Translations under genes and position numbers: made by a program | Assembly (NCBI GenBank): GCA_029248485.1 | Contig: JAQWJG010000026.1 | Location: 1 to 7,508 of the forward strand | Source of the DNA: SAR86 cluster bacterium | GTDB lineage: Bacteria > Pseudomonadota > Gammaproteobacteria > SAR86 > D2472 | Direction of reading: 5' to 3' | Length of the DNA stretch: 7,508 nucleotides | In this document: positions 1-7,508 of the stretch, in pieces | How positions within the stretch are numbered: the first letter of the stretch is position 1 | Layout of the letters: every line of letters begins with the position of its first letter | Notes under the pieces: generated by a model | What the model was told of the DNA's origin: nothing | The model's input: only the letters and a program-made list of their open reading frames with translations | Database searches by the model: none

Positions 1-744
1 AGGAAGATCTCTCGTATTCACTCCCTCAGGACATATAGGCGTGGCCTTAATTTCCTCAAAAAATTTATCAAATGCAAAAAACCTATCTCTATTTTTTAGA
101 TCTAAAGTTGCCGGCAAGGCAGACATGGTCCAGGGTAAACCAAGCCTCATAACCAAAGGAGCCACCCCTCCTGAACCAATGGCTCTTGGCGGAACTAAAG
201 CGTCATCAGTTTCCAAAAAAATAACATTTTTATGCCCGTAATGATTATCTGGTGTAGGGTCGACTTGAGTCCATTCCCAGCCTAAAAAACTTACCAAGTC
301 ATCTGTCCCTTCAGATAAATTATTACATTGTTGAATGCTTTGCTTGGTATCCAACCATTTTCTTGGAGTGCTGGCCTCAGCATGGTCATTAATAGACCAG
401 AAATCTAAAGCTGAACAAAACCTTGCATAATCACATGCATCTGCCAGTGGTGATGCTCCTTTACCATTCATAAAAGGCAAAGACCACATAAATGCATCGG
501 TTGAATATGTCGTATGAACATGAAGATCGCCAAAGAGAATTTGCTTTTCATCCAAGATCTCTAATTCAGATTTAACGGTATTCACTCTGTTGACTCTATC
601 TTCAAGAGCTTTGCCCGGCAGAGCTTTTCCTTCTATGACACCAGGGCCATCCAATGTTCCAAAGACCTTAAAGACTGCGCCTCCAAAAAAAATAGCTAAA
701 GTAAAAATACAAAGCAGAGCGAGTGAAGTTAGAAGGTTTCTCAT
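1..744 (-). CDS. DUF3604 family protein, N-terminal 248 residues (3' end outside window)
   Basis: The frame is open from an ATG at 744 to the left edge, giving 248 residues with no stop, so the C-terminus is missing. Residues 3-27 form a hydrophobic N-terminal segment, either a signal peptide or a membrane anchor. I see no clear lipobox or signal peptidase site, which suggests export or anchoring at the inner membrane. The diagnostic stretch is FGDLHVHTTYSTDA at 71-84, followed by NDHAE at 119-123, GWEWT at 155-159 and HYGHKNVIF at 168-176. The His-x-His, Asp-His and later Glu/His residues resemble the metal ligands of PHP-type phosphoesterases and are typical of DUF3604 proteins. The substrate is unknown, so metal-dependent hydrolase is inference. 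A GGGAG sequence (complement of 749-753) lies 4 nt before the ATG. The gene follows purA by 21 nt on the same strand and is probably the operon's distal gene. Confidence 0.85.
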   Translation of the reverse strand, partial: MRNLLTSLALLCIFTLAIFFGGAVFKVFGTLDGPGVIEGKALPGKALEDRVNRVNTVKSELEILDEKQILFGDLHVHTTYSTDAFMWSLPFMNGKGASPLADACDYARFCSALDFWSINDHAEASTPRKWLDTKQSIQQCNNLSEGTDDLVSFLGWEWTQVDPTPDNHYGHKNVIFLETDDALVPPRAIGSGGVAPLVMRLGLPWTMSALPATLDLKNRDRFFAFDKFFEEIKATPICPEGVNTRDLP

Positions 745-765
745 ATCTCTCCCGAATTGATAAAA

Positions 766-1989
766 CTAAACTCTATAAATTGTTTGATCTCTTGATGGTC
801 CAACTGAAATGATGCCAACTGGACAATCTAAAATCTCTTCAATAAATAGTATATAGTCCTGAGCAGCTTTAGGTAAATCGTCGAAAGACCTAGCATTGGA
901 CGTATCCTCCTGCCAGCCAGAGAATACTTTATAAATTGGCTGTTGATCTTCATCATAGTCAATGCAAACTTGAATCTCATCAAAACCATCTAGGACGTCT
1001 AATTTTGTAATGCAAAGCTTGGTGACAGAGTTGATAAAAACAATAGTTTCTAAAGCTTTTAAATCTAGCCAACCGCATCTCCTTGGACGACCAGTTGTTG
1101 CTCCAAACTCATGCCCAACCTTTGCCAGTTGTTCTGCATTGGAATCAAATAACTCAGTTGCAAAAGGCCCTTCGCCTACGCGAGTTGTATATGCCTTGGT
1201 GATACCAACAATAGAATCAATGTGCCGCGGACCCACGCCCAAACCTGAAGATAAACCACCTGCAGTTGTACTGGAAGATGTTACATATGGATAGGTCCCA
1301 TGATCTATATCTAACATAGAGCCCTGTGCACCTTCAAAAAGAATATTCTTGCCTTCTTTTACCCACCCTTTTAAAAGGTCCTGAGTTTTGGAATGATATT
1401 TGTTGTAAAGATCTAAGTTGCTGATAAGTTCATCCAAAACATCTTCAAATGCAATCGGTTGCGCATTGTATAAATTTTGTAAAATCTGATTGTGATAATT
1501 GACTAATTTTGACAGTTTGCTTTTGAGGTCTTCAAGGTTATTTAAATCTCCAAAACGGATTGCGCGCCTGGCAATTTTATCCTCGTATGCAGGACCAATT
1601 CCTCTGCCGGTTGTCCCAATGCCCTCTTCTTTATCCCGAACCTTATCGATTGCTATATGAGTAGGAAGTATCAAGGCACAATCTTCGCTGACATAAAAAC
1701 GATCTTTAAAATTGATGCCACTATCTTGCAAGCCTTTGATTTCTTCTGCTAATGCTGGAAGAGATAAAACAAGACCATTGCCCAAGACACAATGAACTGA
1801 AGGATGGAGAATGCCAGAGGGAACTAAGTGAAGGACTTTCTGCTCACCATCAACTTTGAGGGTATGCCCTGCATTATGGCCTCCTTGAAAACGACAAACT
1901 GCCTCAGAACTTTCGGCTAAAGCGTCTACAATTTTTCCCTTGCCTTCATCACCCCACTGCAAGCCCAAGATAAGGGTGTTATTGCCCAT
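766..1989 (-). CDS. purA: Adenylosuccinate synthetase
   Basis: This cytosolic enzyme joins IMP and aspartate using GTP to give adenylosuccinate, the first committed step from IMP to AMP. The family motifs occur in order: the GTP-binding loop QWGDEGKGK at 11-19 with the catalytic Asp14, GGHNAGHT at 36-43 with catalytic His42, GTTGRGIGPAYEDK at 125-138, FEGAQGSMLDIDHGTYPYVT at 218-237, GATTGRPRRCGWLD at 296-309, TKLDVLDG at 328-335 and SVGPSRDQTI near the C-terminus. The product has 407 residues, compared with about 430 in E. coli. Most of the difference is a shortened segment after Tyr345 and a trimmed C-terminus; all catalytic motifs remain. The ATG lies 6 nt after the hflC stop with no good Shine-Dalgarno sequence directly upstream, so coupling to hflC translation is plausible. 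hflC-purA adjacency is common in proteobacteria. Confidence 0.98.
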   Translation of the reverse strand: MGNNTLILGLQWGDEGKGKIVDALAESSEAVCRFQGGHNAGHTLKVDGEQKVLHLVPSGILHPSVHCVLGNGLVLSLPALAEEIKGLQDSGINFKDRFYVSEDCALILPTHIAIDKVRDKEEGIGTTGRGIGPAYEDKIARRAIRFGDLNNLEDLKSKLSKLVNYHNQILQNLYNAQPIAFEDVLDELISNLDLYNKYHSKTQDLLKGWVKEGKNILFEGAQGSMLDIDHGTYPYVTSSSTTAGGLSSGLGVGPRHIDSIVGITKAYTTRVGEGPFATELFDSNAEQLAKVGHEFGATTGRPRRCGWLDLKALETIVFINSVTKLCITKLDVLDGFDEIQVCIDYDEDQQPIYKVFSGWQEDTSNARSFDDLPKAAQDYILFIEEILDCPVGIISVGPSRDQTIYRV

Positions 1990-1995
1990 ATGAGG

Positions 1996-2865
1996 TTAGT
2001 TATTGCCTTTTGATTTATTGAGGTATTTAAAGAAATCAGATTTAGGATCAATTACCAAAACATCTGATTTATTATTAAAAGTAGCATCATAAGCTCTCAT
2101 GCTTCGAGTAAACTCATAAAATTCTGGATCTCTAGAGAATGATTCTGCATATATTGCTGCTGCTGTAGCATCGCCCTCCCCTCGGATTTGCTCGGAAATT
2201 TTGTAAGCTTCTGCCAGAATAATAACCCTTTGTTTATCAGAAGTGGATCGAATTTCATTAGAAAGCTCGTTTCCTTCAGCTCGTAATTCCTCAGCCAACC
2301 TGTTCCTTTCTGAGCGCATTCTTTCATATACTGAGTTACTAAGCTCGGGTGGCAAATCAATTCTTTTAACCCTAAAGTCAATTATTTCTATACCAAGATC
2401 AGAAACAGAGTTTCCTAAATTCTCTCGCATATCGCTCATGAGTTGATCTCTCTCACCTGAAACTAATTCAGTCACTGTTCTTCGACCAAATTGATTTTTC
2501 AGCTCAAACGCAGTCCTTTGTCCAAGTAAGTTATTTAAATTAATAAAGCTTCCGCTAGTGGCATCATAAAAGGTTCGAACATCAGTAATACGATATTTCA
2601 CAAACGAATCAACAATAAGATATTTGCTCTCTACTGTTAAAATTCTATTTGGCTCCTCATCAAGAGTTTGAAGTCGCGAGTCATATTTCTTGACGTTCTG
2701 GATGATGGGTAATTTAAAGTTTAACCCAGTTGGAAGATCAGATTTAATTGCTTCACCAAACTGAAAGACAATTCCATCTTCTTTCTCATCTATTACAAAA
2801 ATACTATTTAGAATCAATGCAAGAATAAGTCCTGCAAGAACTAAGAGATTCATTCCTTTGGTCAT
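1996..2865 (-). CDS. hflC: FtsH protease regulator HflC, SPFH-domain membrane protein
   Basis: HflC pairs with HflK to form a large SPFH assembly in the inner membrane, facing the periplasm, that surrounds the FtsH protease and modulates its access to substrates. The 289-residue product has an N-terminal membrane segment at about 6-25, then a SPFH/band-7 domain (DEKEDGIVFQFGE at 26-38, LIVDSFVKYRI at 83-93, LGIEIIDFRVKRIDLP at 157-172). A charged coiled-coil stretch follows (ERMRSERNRLAEELRAEG at 181-198), then IRGEGDATAAAIYAESFSRD at 227-246. The C-terminal SMRAYDATF and DPKSDFFKYL match HflC rather than HflK. E. coli HflC is longer (334), mainly through an inserted segment before the LGIEIIDFRVK equivalent that is absent here. 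The ATG overlaps the hflK stop by one base (TAATG), and an AGGAGG site sits 7 nt upstream, so the start is secure. Confidence 0.96.
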   Translation of the reverse strand: MTKGMNLLVLAGLILALILNSIFVIDEKEDGIVFQFGEAIKSDLPTGLNFKLPIIQNVKKYDSRLQTLDEEPNRILTVESKYLIVDSFVKYRITDVRTFYDATSGSFINLNNLLGQRTAFELKNQFGRRTVTELVSGERDQLMSDMRENLGNSVSDLGIEIIDFRVKRIDLPPELSNSVYERMRSERNRLAEELRAEGNELSNEIRSTSDKQRVIILAEAYKISEQIRGEGDATAAAIYAESFSRDPEFYEFTRSMRAYDATFNNKSDVLVIDPKSDFFKYLNKSKGNN

Positions 2866-3905
2866 TACTCTTCCTCCTCTGATTTGTTTTGCTCAAGAAT
2901 TTTGTCTAATGGGAGATACATTAAGTTATTGCCACCTTCCACATCCATCAATACTTTAGTTGAATTACTATAGAGTCCCTGCAGGGCATCCAAATAAAGC
3001 CTATCTCTGGTAACCTTAGGTGCTTTTTGGTACTCAGCTAATAGCTTATCAAAACGAACAGCCTCACCTTCTGCATTGGCGACAACCTCCTCTCTATATG
3101 CTTCAGCCGCTTGGATTCTTGCAAACGCTTGGCCACGAGCTTCAGGAACTATAGACAACCCGTATCTGTCAGCCTCATTTTGTAACTTTTCTTTATCCTC
3201 TCTCGCCGCAACAACATCATCAAAAGAGGCCTTCACCGCTGAAGGGGGATCTGTCTTTTCAATATTTACTTGCTGCACTACGAGTCCTGTTGCATAGAGG
3301 TCTAAATAACTCTGTAATCTTGAATTTACATCTTGGGCAATCTGTTCACGACCAGTTGTAAGAGTTTCCTCTAAAGTGTTATCGCCAACTACATGCCTCA
3401 AAGAGCTTTCCGTAGCCTCTCTAAGACTGCTTTCAGGATCACGAACATTTAAAACAAAATCTTTTAAATTTTTTATTCTGTACTGCACAGAAACAGTCAC
3501 ATCAACTAAATTTTCATCTTTAGTTAACATATTGGCTGTTTGGGAGTAGCGTCTAGTTAATGCAACATTTTCAACATATCTTTCGTCAATTCCTGCCAGC
3601 ATAAAGTTTAAACCTTCTCCTGTTTCTTCGTGGTATTCCCCAAATCTTAAGACAACTGCTCTTTCTGGGGAATCAAGCTGATAAATCGACATGCTTGCAT
3701 ACACAACAAGCAGTCCAAAAAAACCATATAGAAAAGTTTTTTTAGTTGGAAAATTAAATCCACTTCCGCCAGAAGATCCGTTTGAGCCTGAACCTTTTTT
3801 TCCTGCAAACATGACAGAAAACTTTTTGATCAAATCATCAAATGAAACTTCATCTTGATCTTTCCTGCCCCAAGGGTCTTGATTATTTTGATTATCCCAA
3901 TTCAC
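2865..3905 (-). CDS. hflK: FtsH protease regulator HflK, SPFH-domain membrane protein (GTG start)
   Basis: HflK is the partner of HflC in the inner-membrane complex that controls FtsH. The N-terminus carries the family signature NQDPWGRK at 8-15, then a Gly/Ser-rich cytoplasmic linker at about 35-50 and one membrane segment at about 57-76. The SPFH domain follows: ERAVVLRFGEY at 81-91, VTVSVQYRIKN at 136-146, DPESSLREATESSLR at 156-170 and DPPSAVKASFDDVVAAREDK at 219-238. A helical, alanine- and glutamate-rich region continues to about 290, then VTRDRLYLDAL and NNLMYLPLDKIL. The start is GTG (complement of 3903-3905), with AGGT 6 nt upstream and the DPWG motif right after it; no ATG gives a full N-terminus. 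At 346 residues it is shorter than E. coli HflK (419) because the long polar C-terminal tail is reduced to SEEEE. It lies 69 nt after miaA. Confidence 0.96.
   Translation of the reverse strand: MNWDNQNNQDPWGRKDQDEVSFDDLIKKFSVMFAGKKGSGSNGSSGGSGFNFPTKKTFLYGFFGLLVVYASMSIYQLDSPERAVVLRFGEYHEETGEGLNFMLAGIDERYVENVALTRRYSQTANMLTKDENLVDVTVSVQYRIKNLKDFVLNVRDPESSLREATESSLRHVVGDNTLEETLTTGREQIAQDVNSRLQSYLDLYATGLVVQQVNIEKTDPPSAVKASFDDVVAAREDKEKLQNEADRYGLSIVPEARGQAFARIQAAEAYREEVVANAEGEAVRFDKLLAEYQKAPKVTRDRLYLDALQGLYSNSTKVLMDVEGGNNLMYLPLDKILEQNKSEEEE
2873..2878 (-). promoter_or_regulatory. Shine-Dalgarno AGGAGG for hflC inside the hflK 3' end
   Basis: The minus strand reads AGGAGG here, a full consensus match, 7 nt before the hflC ATG. 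It lies inside the codons for the C-terminal acidic tail of HflK (SEEEE), just before the overlapping TAATG stop/start. It fixes the hflC start and fits coupled, roughly equal synthesis of the two subunits. Confidence 0.85.
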
Positions 3906-3974
3906 GTAGATACCTATAAATGTAAAGTTGTATTATAAATTCAATTTGGGGGTAAATCCTAAGAATTAAACAGT
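3906..3974 (-). promoter_or_regulatory. miaA-hflK intergenic gap with possible internal promoter
   Basis: This 69-nt gap is the longest within the minus-strand operon. The minus strand holds a perfect TATAAT (complement of 3932-3937), 26 nt before the hflK GTG, so a transcript would have a leader of roughly 15-20 nt. No convincing -35 hexamer is present at 16-18 nt spacing; TTAGGA at wider spacing is the nearest. AGGT at the complement of 3912-3915 is the likely hflK ribosome binding site. I see no small gene or strong hairpin here. The sequence is AT-rich, so the -10 match could be chance. Confidence 0.4.
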
Positions 3975-4919
3975 TTAAGGGAAATTAAGGTACTTTTTTA
4001 GCTGCTCAGTAGCTTCTTCTCTTTGGTGCAGATCAAAATAAGTTAAATTCTCCCACCCTCTCATCCAAGTGCACTGTCTTTTAGCAAATTGGCGGGTAGC
4101 ATAAAGAGATTTTTCAAATAACTCAGCTTTATCTAACTTTCCCTCAAGTACTTGTAATCCCTGTCTATAATTGATTGCTTTCATTGCAGGATGTTCAGCG
4201 GATATTTTTAAAGTTTTTTGAATTTGGGCAATTTCCTCAATCAATTTATCTCCAACCAGCATTTCTTGTCTAAACTCTATTCTTTCATGTAGCTTGCTTC
4301 TATCTGAGGGAAAAATTCCAAACTCTATTAAATTATATTTTTCTTTTAATTGCCTTATTTGCAAAGATTCAAGGCTTGCACTCAAACTCATGCCTGTTGC
4401 AGTAATAATTTCAATTGCTCTGATAATCCTTTGAGAATCTTGAGATTTGATATTATCTGCTGCATTTGGATCGAGCTTTCTTAAATCTGCATGCAGAGCC
4501 TCTGTTCCATTTTTAAGAATTTTTTCTTCAAGCTCTTCTCGAAGTTGCCTATCAGCAGAGGGAAGCGGGCTGATCCCTGTTTTTAACAGATTAAAATACA
4601 TCATACTTCCACCAACCATCAATGGAATCTTTTCTCTAATATGGATGTTGTCGATCAGCTGCATAGCAGCAGCATAAAAATCTGCAACAGAAAATATTGA
4701 ATCTAAAGAGACATGGTTAACTAAATGGTGGGGGTGTTTTTCTAAAGTTGCATCAGATGGCTTGGCAGATCCGACATTGCATTCTTTATAAACCATGACG
4801 GAGTCTACACTTATAATTTCAAGATCTTCTAATTGATTTTGCCAGCCAATCGCCCAGTCAGTCTTTCCAGATGCAGTGGGGCCTAGGAGAAAAATTATGG
4901 GTTTCTTGTCTAGTTTCAA
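3975..4919 (-). CDS. miaA: tRNA dimethylallyltransferase MiaA (TTG start)
   Basis: MiaA transfers a dimethylallyl group to N6 of A37 in tRNAs that read UNN codons, the first step toward ms2i6A, and supports decoding fidelity. Motifs in order: P-loop GPTASGKT at 13-20, ISVDSVMVYKE at 36-46, VGSAKPS at 49-55, PHHLV at 63-67, GGSMMYF at 103-109, DSQRIIRAIE at 161-170 and RQFAKRQCTWMRG at 276-288. The length (314) matches E. coli (316). The start is TTG (complement of 4917-4919). The glnB stop TAA lies two codons upstream in the same frame, and no ATG, GTG or other TTG occurs before the P-loop, so TTG is the only usual start available. No Shine-Dalgarno sequence precedes it, which suggests reinitiation after glnB. 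The usual mutL upstream and hfq downstream neighbours are not present. Confidence 0.97.
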   Translation of the reverse strand: MKLDKKPIIFLLGPTASGKTDWAIGWQNQLEDLEIISVDSVMVYKECNVGSAKPSDATLEKHPHHLVNHVSLDSIFSVADFYAAAMQLIDNIHIREKIPLMVGGSMMYFNLLKTGISPLPSADRQLREELEEKILKNGTEALHADLRKLDPNAADNIKSQDSQRIIRAIEIITATGMSLSASLESLQIRQLKEKYNLIEFGIFPSDRSKLHERIEFRQEMLVGDKLIEEIAQIQKTLKISAEHPAMKAINYRQGLQVLEGKLDKAELFEKSLYATRQFAKRQCTWMRGWENLTYFDLHQREEATEQLKKYLNFP

Positions 4920-4925
4920 ATACTT

Positions 4926-6496
<1,571 letters not shown>

Positions 6497-6569
6497 ATCA
6501 AAGCTATATTTAAATTAATGTAATAATACATTCTTTAATTTTTATGTACTCATAATATTGATTAAGTTA
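6497..6569. promoter_or_regulatory. Divergent promoter region between waaA and the lpxL-like gene
   Basis: This very AT-rich spacer between two divergently transcribed genes must hold the start signals of the waaA operon and probably of the acyltransferase gene. Possible -10 elements are TATTAT on the minus strand (complement of about 6521-6526) and CATAAT at 6551-6556 on the plus strand, but neither has a good -35. A perfect inverted repeat, AATGTA-ATAA-TACATT, sits at 6517-6532 and could be an operator. Exact promoters cannot be fixed by eye in such AT-rich sequence. Confidence 0.45.
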
Positions 6570-7412
6570 ATGATGACATTATGGCAAGGTCTTTGCCATC
6601 TCCCAACTTCATGGCATCCAGTAATGGGAAAATTGTTTGGCAAACTCTTATTTCTTTTTGCTGGTAGTAGAAAAAAAATTGCTCAAGTAAATCTAGCACT
6701 ATGTTTTCCAAATCTACCCAAAACAGAACAGCAAAAACTTTTAAGAGATAATTTTTTGTATCTAGGAAGATCCTTTATTGAAACTGGTATAGCTTGGTTT
6801 TGGTCAAATAAAAAAATACAAAGCCAAATTAATTATAAAATAATTGGCTTAGATCTTTTGCTTCCCAGTGACTCTAATAAAGGTAACTTGATCATTTTTA
6901 AGCACTCTCAACACTTAGAGTTAGATGCTCGTCTTTTAGCTATGAATGCACCAATGTATGGTGTGAGTAGATCACATAATTCTGCTTCAATGAATAAAAT
7001 TCAGGATAAGGGACGACTTTCAAGTCTGAAAGATACAGCTGATAAAAATAATCCAAGGAAATTTATGAAATGGCTTAAAAGTGGAAAGAATGTTTTATAT
7101 GCAATTGATCAAGATTATGGATGGGATCATTCTGTTAAATTAAAATTTTTTCAACAAGAGGCTGCTACGATCACAACAACTAAAAAGATTCTCGATGCTA
7201 CTGATTCAAATTTACTATTTATAAATTCATTTTATGCAAATAATGAATTAATTCTTGAGATAGAATCGATTAATTGTTTAGAGCTCGATTCAACAACACT
7301 AGCCCAAAAAATTAATGACATAATGGAAGAAAGAATTCTTCAACATCCAGCTGAATATCTATGGATACATAGGCGATTTAAATCGACGGTTGGAAAAAAC
7401 TTTTATAAATAA
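6570..7412 (+). CDS. Lipid A late acyltransferase, LpxL/LpxM (HtrB/MsbB) family
   Basis: Enzymes of this family transfer an acyl chain from acyl-ACP to Kdo2-lipid IVA at the inner membrane. Numbering from an upstream TTG at 6558, an N-terminal hydrophobic stretch at about 22-35 precedes NLALCFPNL at 45-53 and FIETGIAWFW at 73-82. The HX4E catalytic dyad is HSQHLE at 116-121. YAIDQDYG at 181-188, FFQQEAATITTTKK at 197-210 and the closing HPAEYLWIHRRFKS at 263-276 are all family hallmarks. I chose ATG 6570 (tandem with 6573) because the TTG at 6558 also lacks a Shine-Dalgarno sequence; the extension adds only MIKL. The product is 280-284 residues, a little under the usual 300-310. Whether it is LpxL or LpxM is not decided by these motifs. 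It is divergent from waaA, whose product makes its likely substrate, and is the most AT-rich gene in the window. Confidence 0.92.
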   Translation: MMTLWQGLCHLPTSWHPVMGKLFGKLLFLFAGSRKKIAQVNLALCFPNLPKTEQQKLLRDNFLYLGRSFIETGIAWFWSNKKIQSQINYKIIGLDLLLPSDSNKGNLIIFKHSQHLELDARLLAMNAPMYGVSRSHNSASMNKIQDKGRLSSLKDTADKNNPRKFMKWLKSGKNVLYAIDQDYGWDHSVKLKFFQQEAATITTTKKILDATDSNLLFINSFYANNELILEIESINCLELDSTTLAQKINDIMEERILQHPAEYLWIHRRFKSTVGKNFYK

Positions 7413-7413
7413 T

Positions 7414-7508
7414 ATGGACTTTGATCAATTAAATAATCTTAAAGGCTTCATGCCCAGTCATGAGGGATTAGCATTGACGAAATGGGCGGAAGAGTTTGCT
7501 CATTATGG
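7414..7508 (+). CDS. Partial CDS, probable class I SAM-dependent methyltransferase N-terminus
   Basis: An ATG lies one base after the acyltransferase stop (TAA-T-ATG) and opens a frame that stays open to the right edge, giving 31 full codons. The visible peptide begins MDFDQLNNLKGFMPSHEG, followed by a helix-like LALTKWAEEFAHYG. The pattern of a short lead, GFM/L-x3-EG, then a helix ending shortly before the expected glycine-rich SAM loop resembles the start of a class I methyltransferase family found in proteobacteria. The SAM-binding motif itself is outside the window, so the function is a guess from the N-terminus only. The 1-nt spacing indicates co-translation with the acyltransferase. 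No Shine-Dalgarno sequence is visible. Confidence 0.6.
   Translation, partial: MDFDQLNNLKGFMPSHEGLALTKWAEEFAHY

Noticed and set aside
742..768. Possible PurA-DUF3604 fusion, because the two are in the same frame separated by one TAG
   Set aside because: PurA ends at its normal C-terminal motif, and the DUF3604 protein has its own ATG, a GGGAG site and a hydrophobic N-terminus. Same-frame placement is expected one time in three.
1010..1294. Plus-strand open frame of 94 codons antisense to purA
   Set aside because: It lies wholly inside purA, whose motifs are unambiguous, and its translation shows no recognisable domain or ribosome site.
2097..2381. Minus-strand open frame of 94 codons in another frame of hflC
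   Set aside because: It is fully contained in hflC and overlaps its conserved coiled-coil coding sequence; it looks like a shadow frame.
6558..6569. TTG at 6558 as the acyltransferase start
   Set aside because: It is possible, since neighbours use TTG, but no ribosome site supports it here and tandem ATGs follow four codons later; the choice barely changes the protein.
7380..7413. Possible terminator after the acyltransferase, suggested by a T-rich stretch
   Set aside because: There is no GC-rich hairpin, and another coding frame starts one base after the stop.

Overview
The window is a compact, AT-rich piece of a Gram-negative chromosome. The adjacent hflK-hflC-purA genes, the miaA linkage, an enterobacterial-type PII protein and a Kdo transferase beside a lipid A acyltransferase all point to a gammaproteobacterium. 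Small gene sizes, almost no intergenic DNA and low GC suggest a streamlined marine lineage, perhaps SAR86-like or a similar pelagic group. That placement is inference; only the class-level call is well supported.

Layout. Positions 1-6496 are read entirely on the minus strand and look like one operon, transcribed right to left: waaA (Kdo transferase), glnB (PII), miaA (tRNA dimethylallyltransferase), hflK, hflC (FtsH regulators), purA (adenylosuccinate synthetase), then the N-terminal 248 codons of a DUF3604 protein that runs off the left edge. Most junctions are very tight: waaA/glnB overlap by 4 nt, glnB/miaA are 6 nt apart, hflK/hflC overlap by 1 nt, hflC/purA are 6 nt apart and purA/DUF3604 are 21 nt apart. 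The exception is the 69-nt miaA-hflK gap, where other gammaproteobacteria often carry hfq and hflX and where a possible internal promoter lies. A short divergent intergenic region (6497-6569) separates this operon from a plus-strand pair: a lipid A late acyltransferase of the LpxL/LpxM family and, 1 nt later, the first 31 codons of a protein cut by the right edge, probably a SAM-dependent methyltransferase.

How the genes relate. WaaA and the LpxL-like enzyme act in consecutive steps of Kdo-lipid A synthesis and flank a shared promoter region. HflK and HflC form the membrane SPFH complex around the FtsH protease. MiaA modifies A37 of UNN-decoding tRNAs. PurA commits IMP to AMP using aspartate nitrogen. 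GlnB senses nitrogen and energy state. The rest of the operon is a mix of housekeeping functions rather than a pathway.

No mobile element, CRISPR array, tRNA, rRNA, phage gene or defence-type cassette was seen. I do not find a clear undescribed system. The points most worth a second look are the absence of hfq-hflX from its usual position, the glnB insertion with TTG starts on glnB and miaA, and the poorly characterised DUF3604 protein at the operon end.
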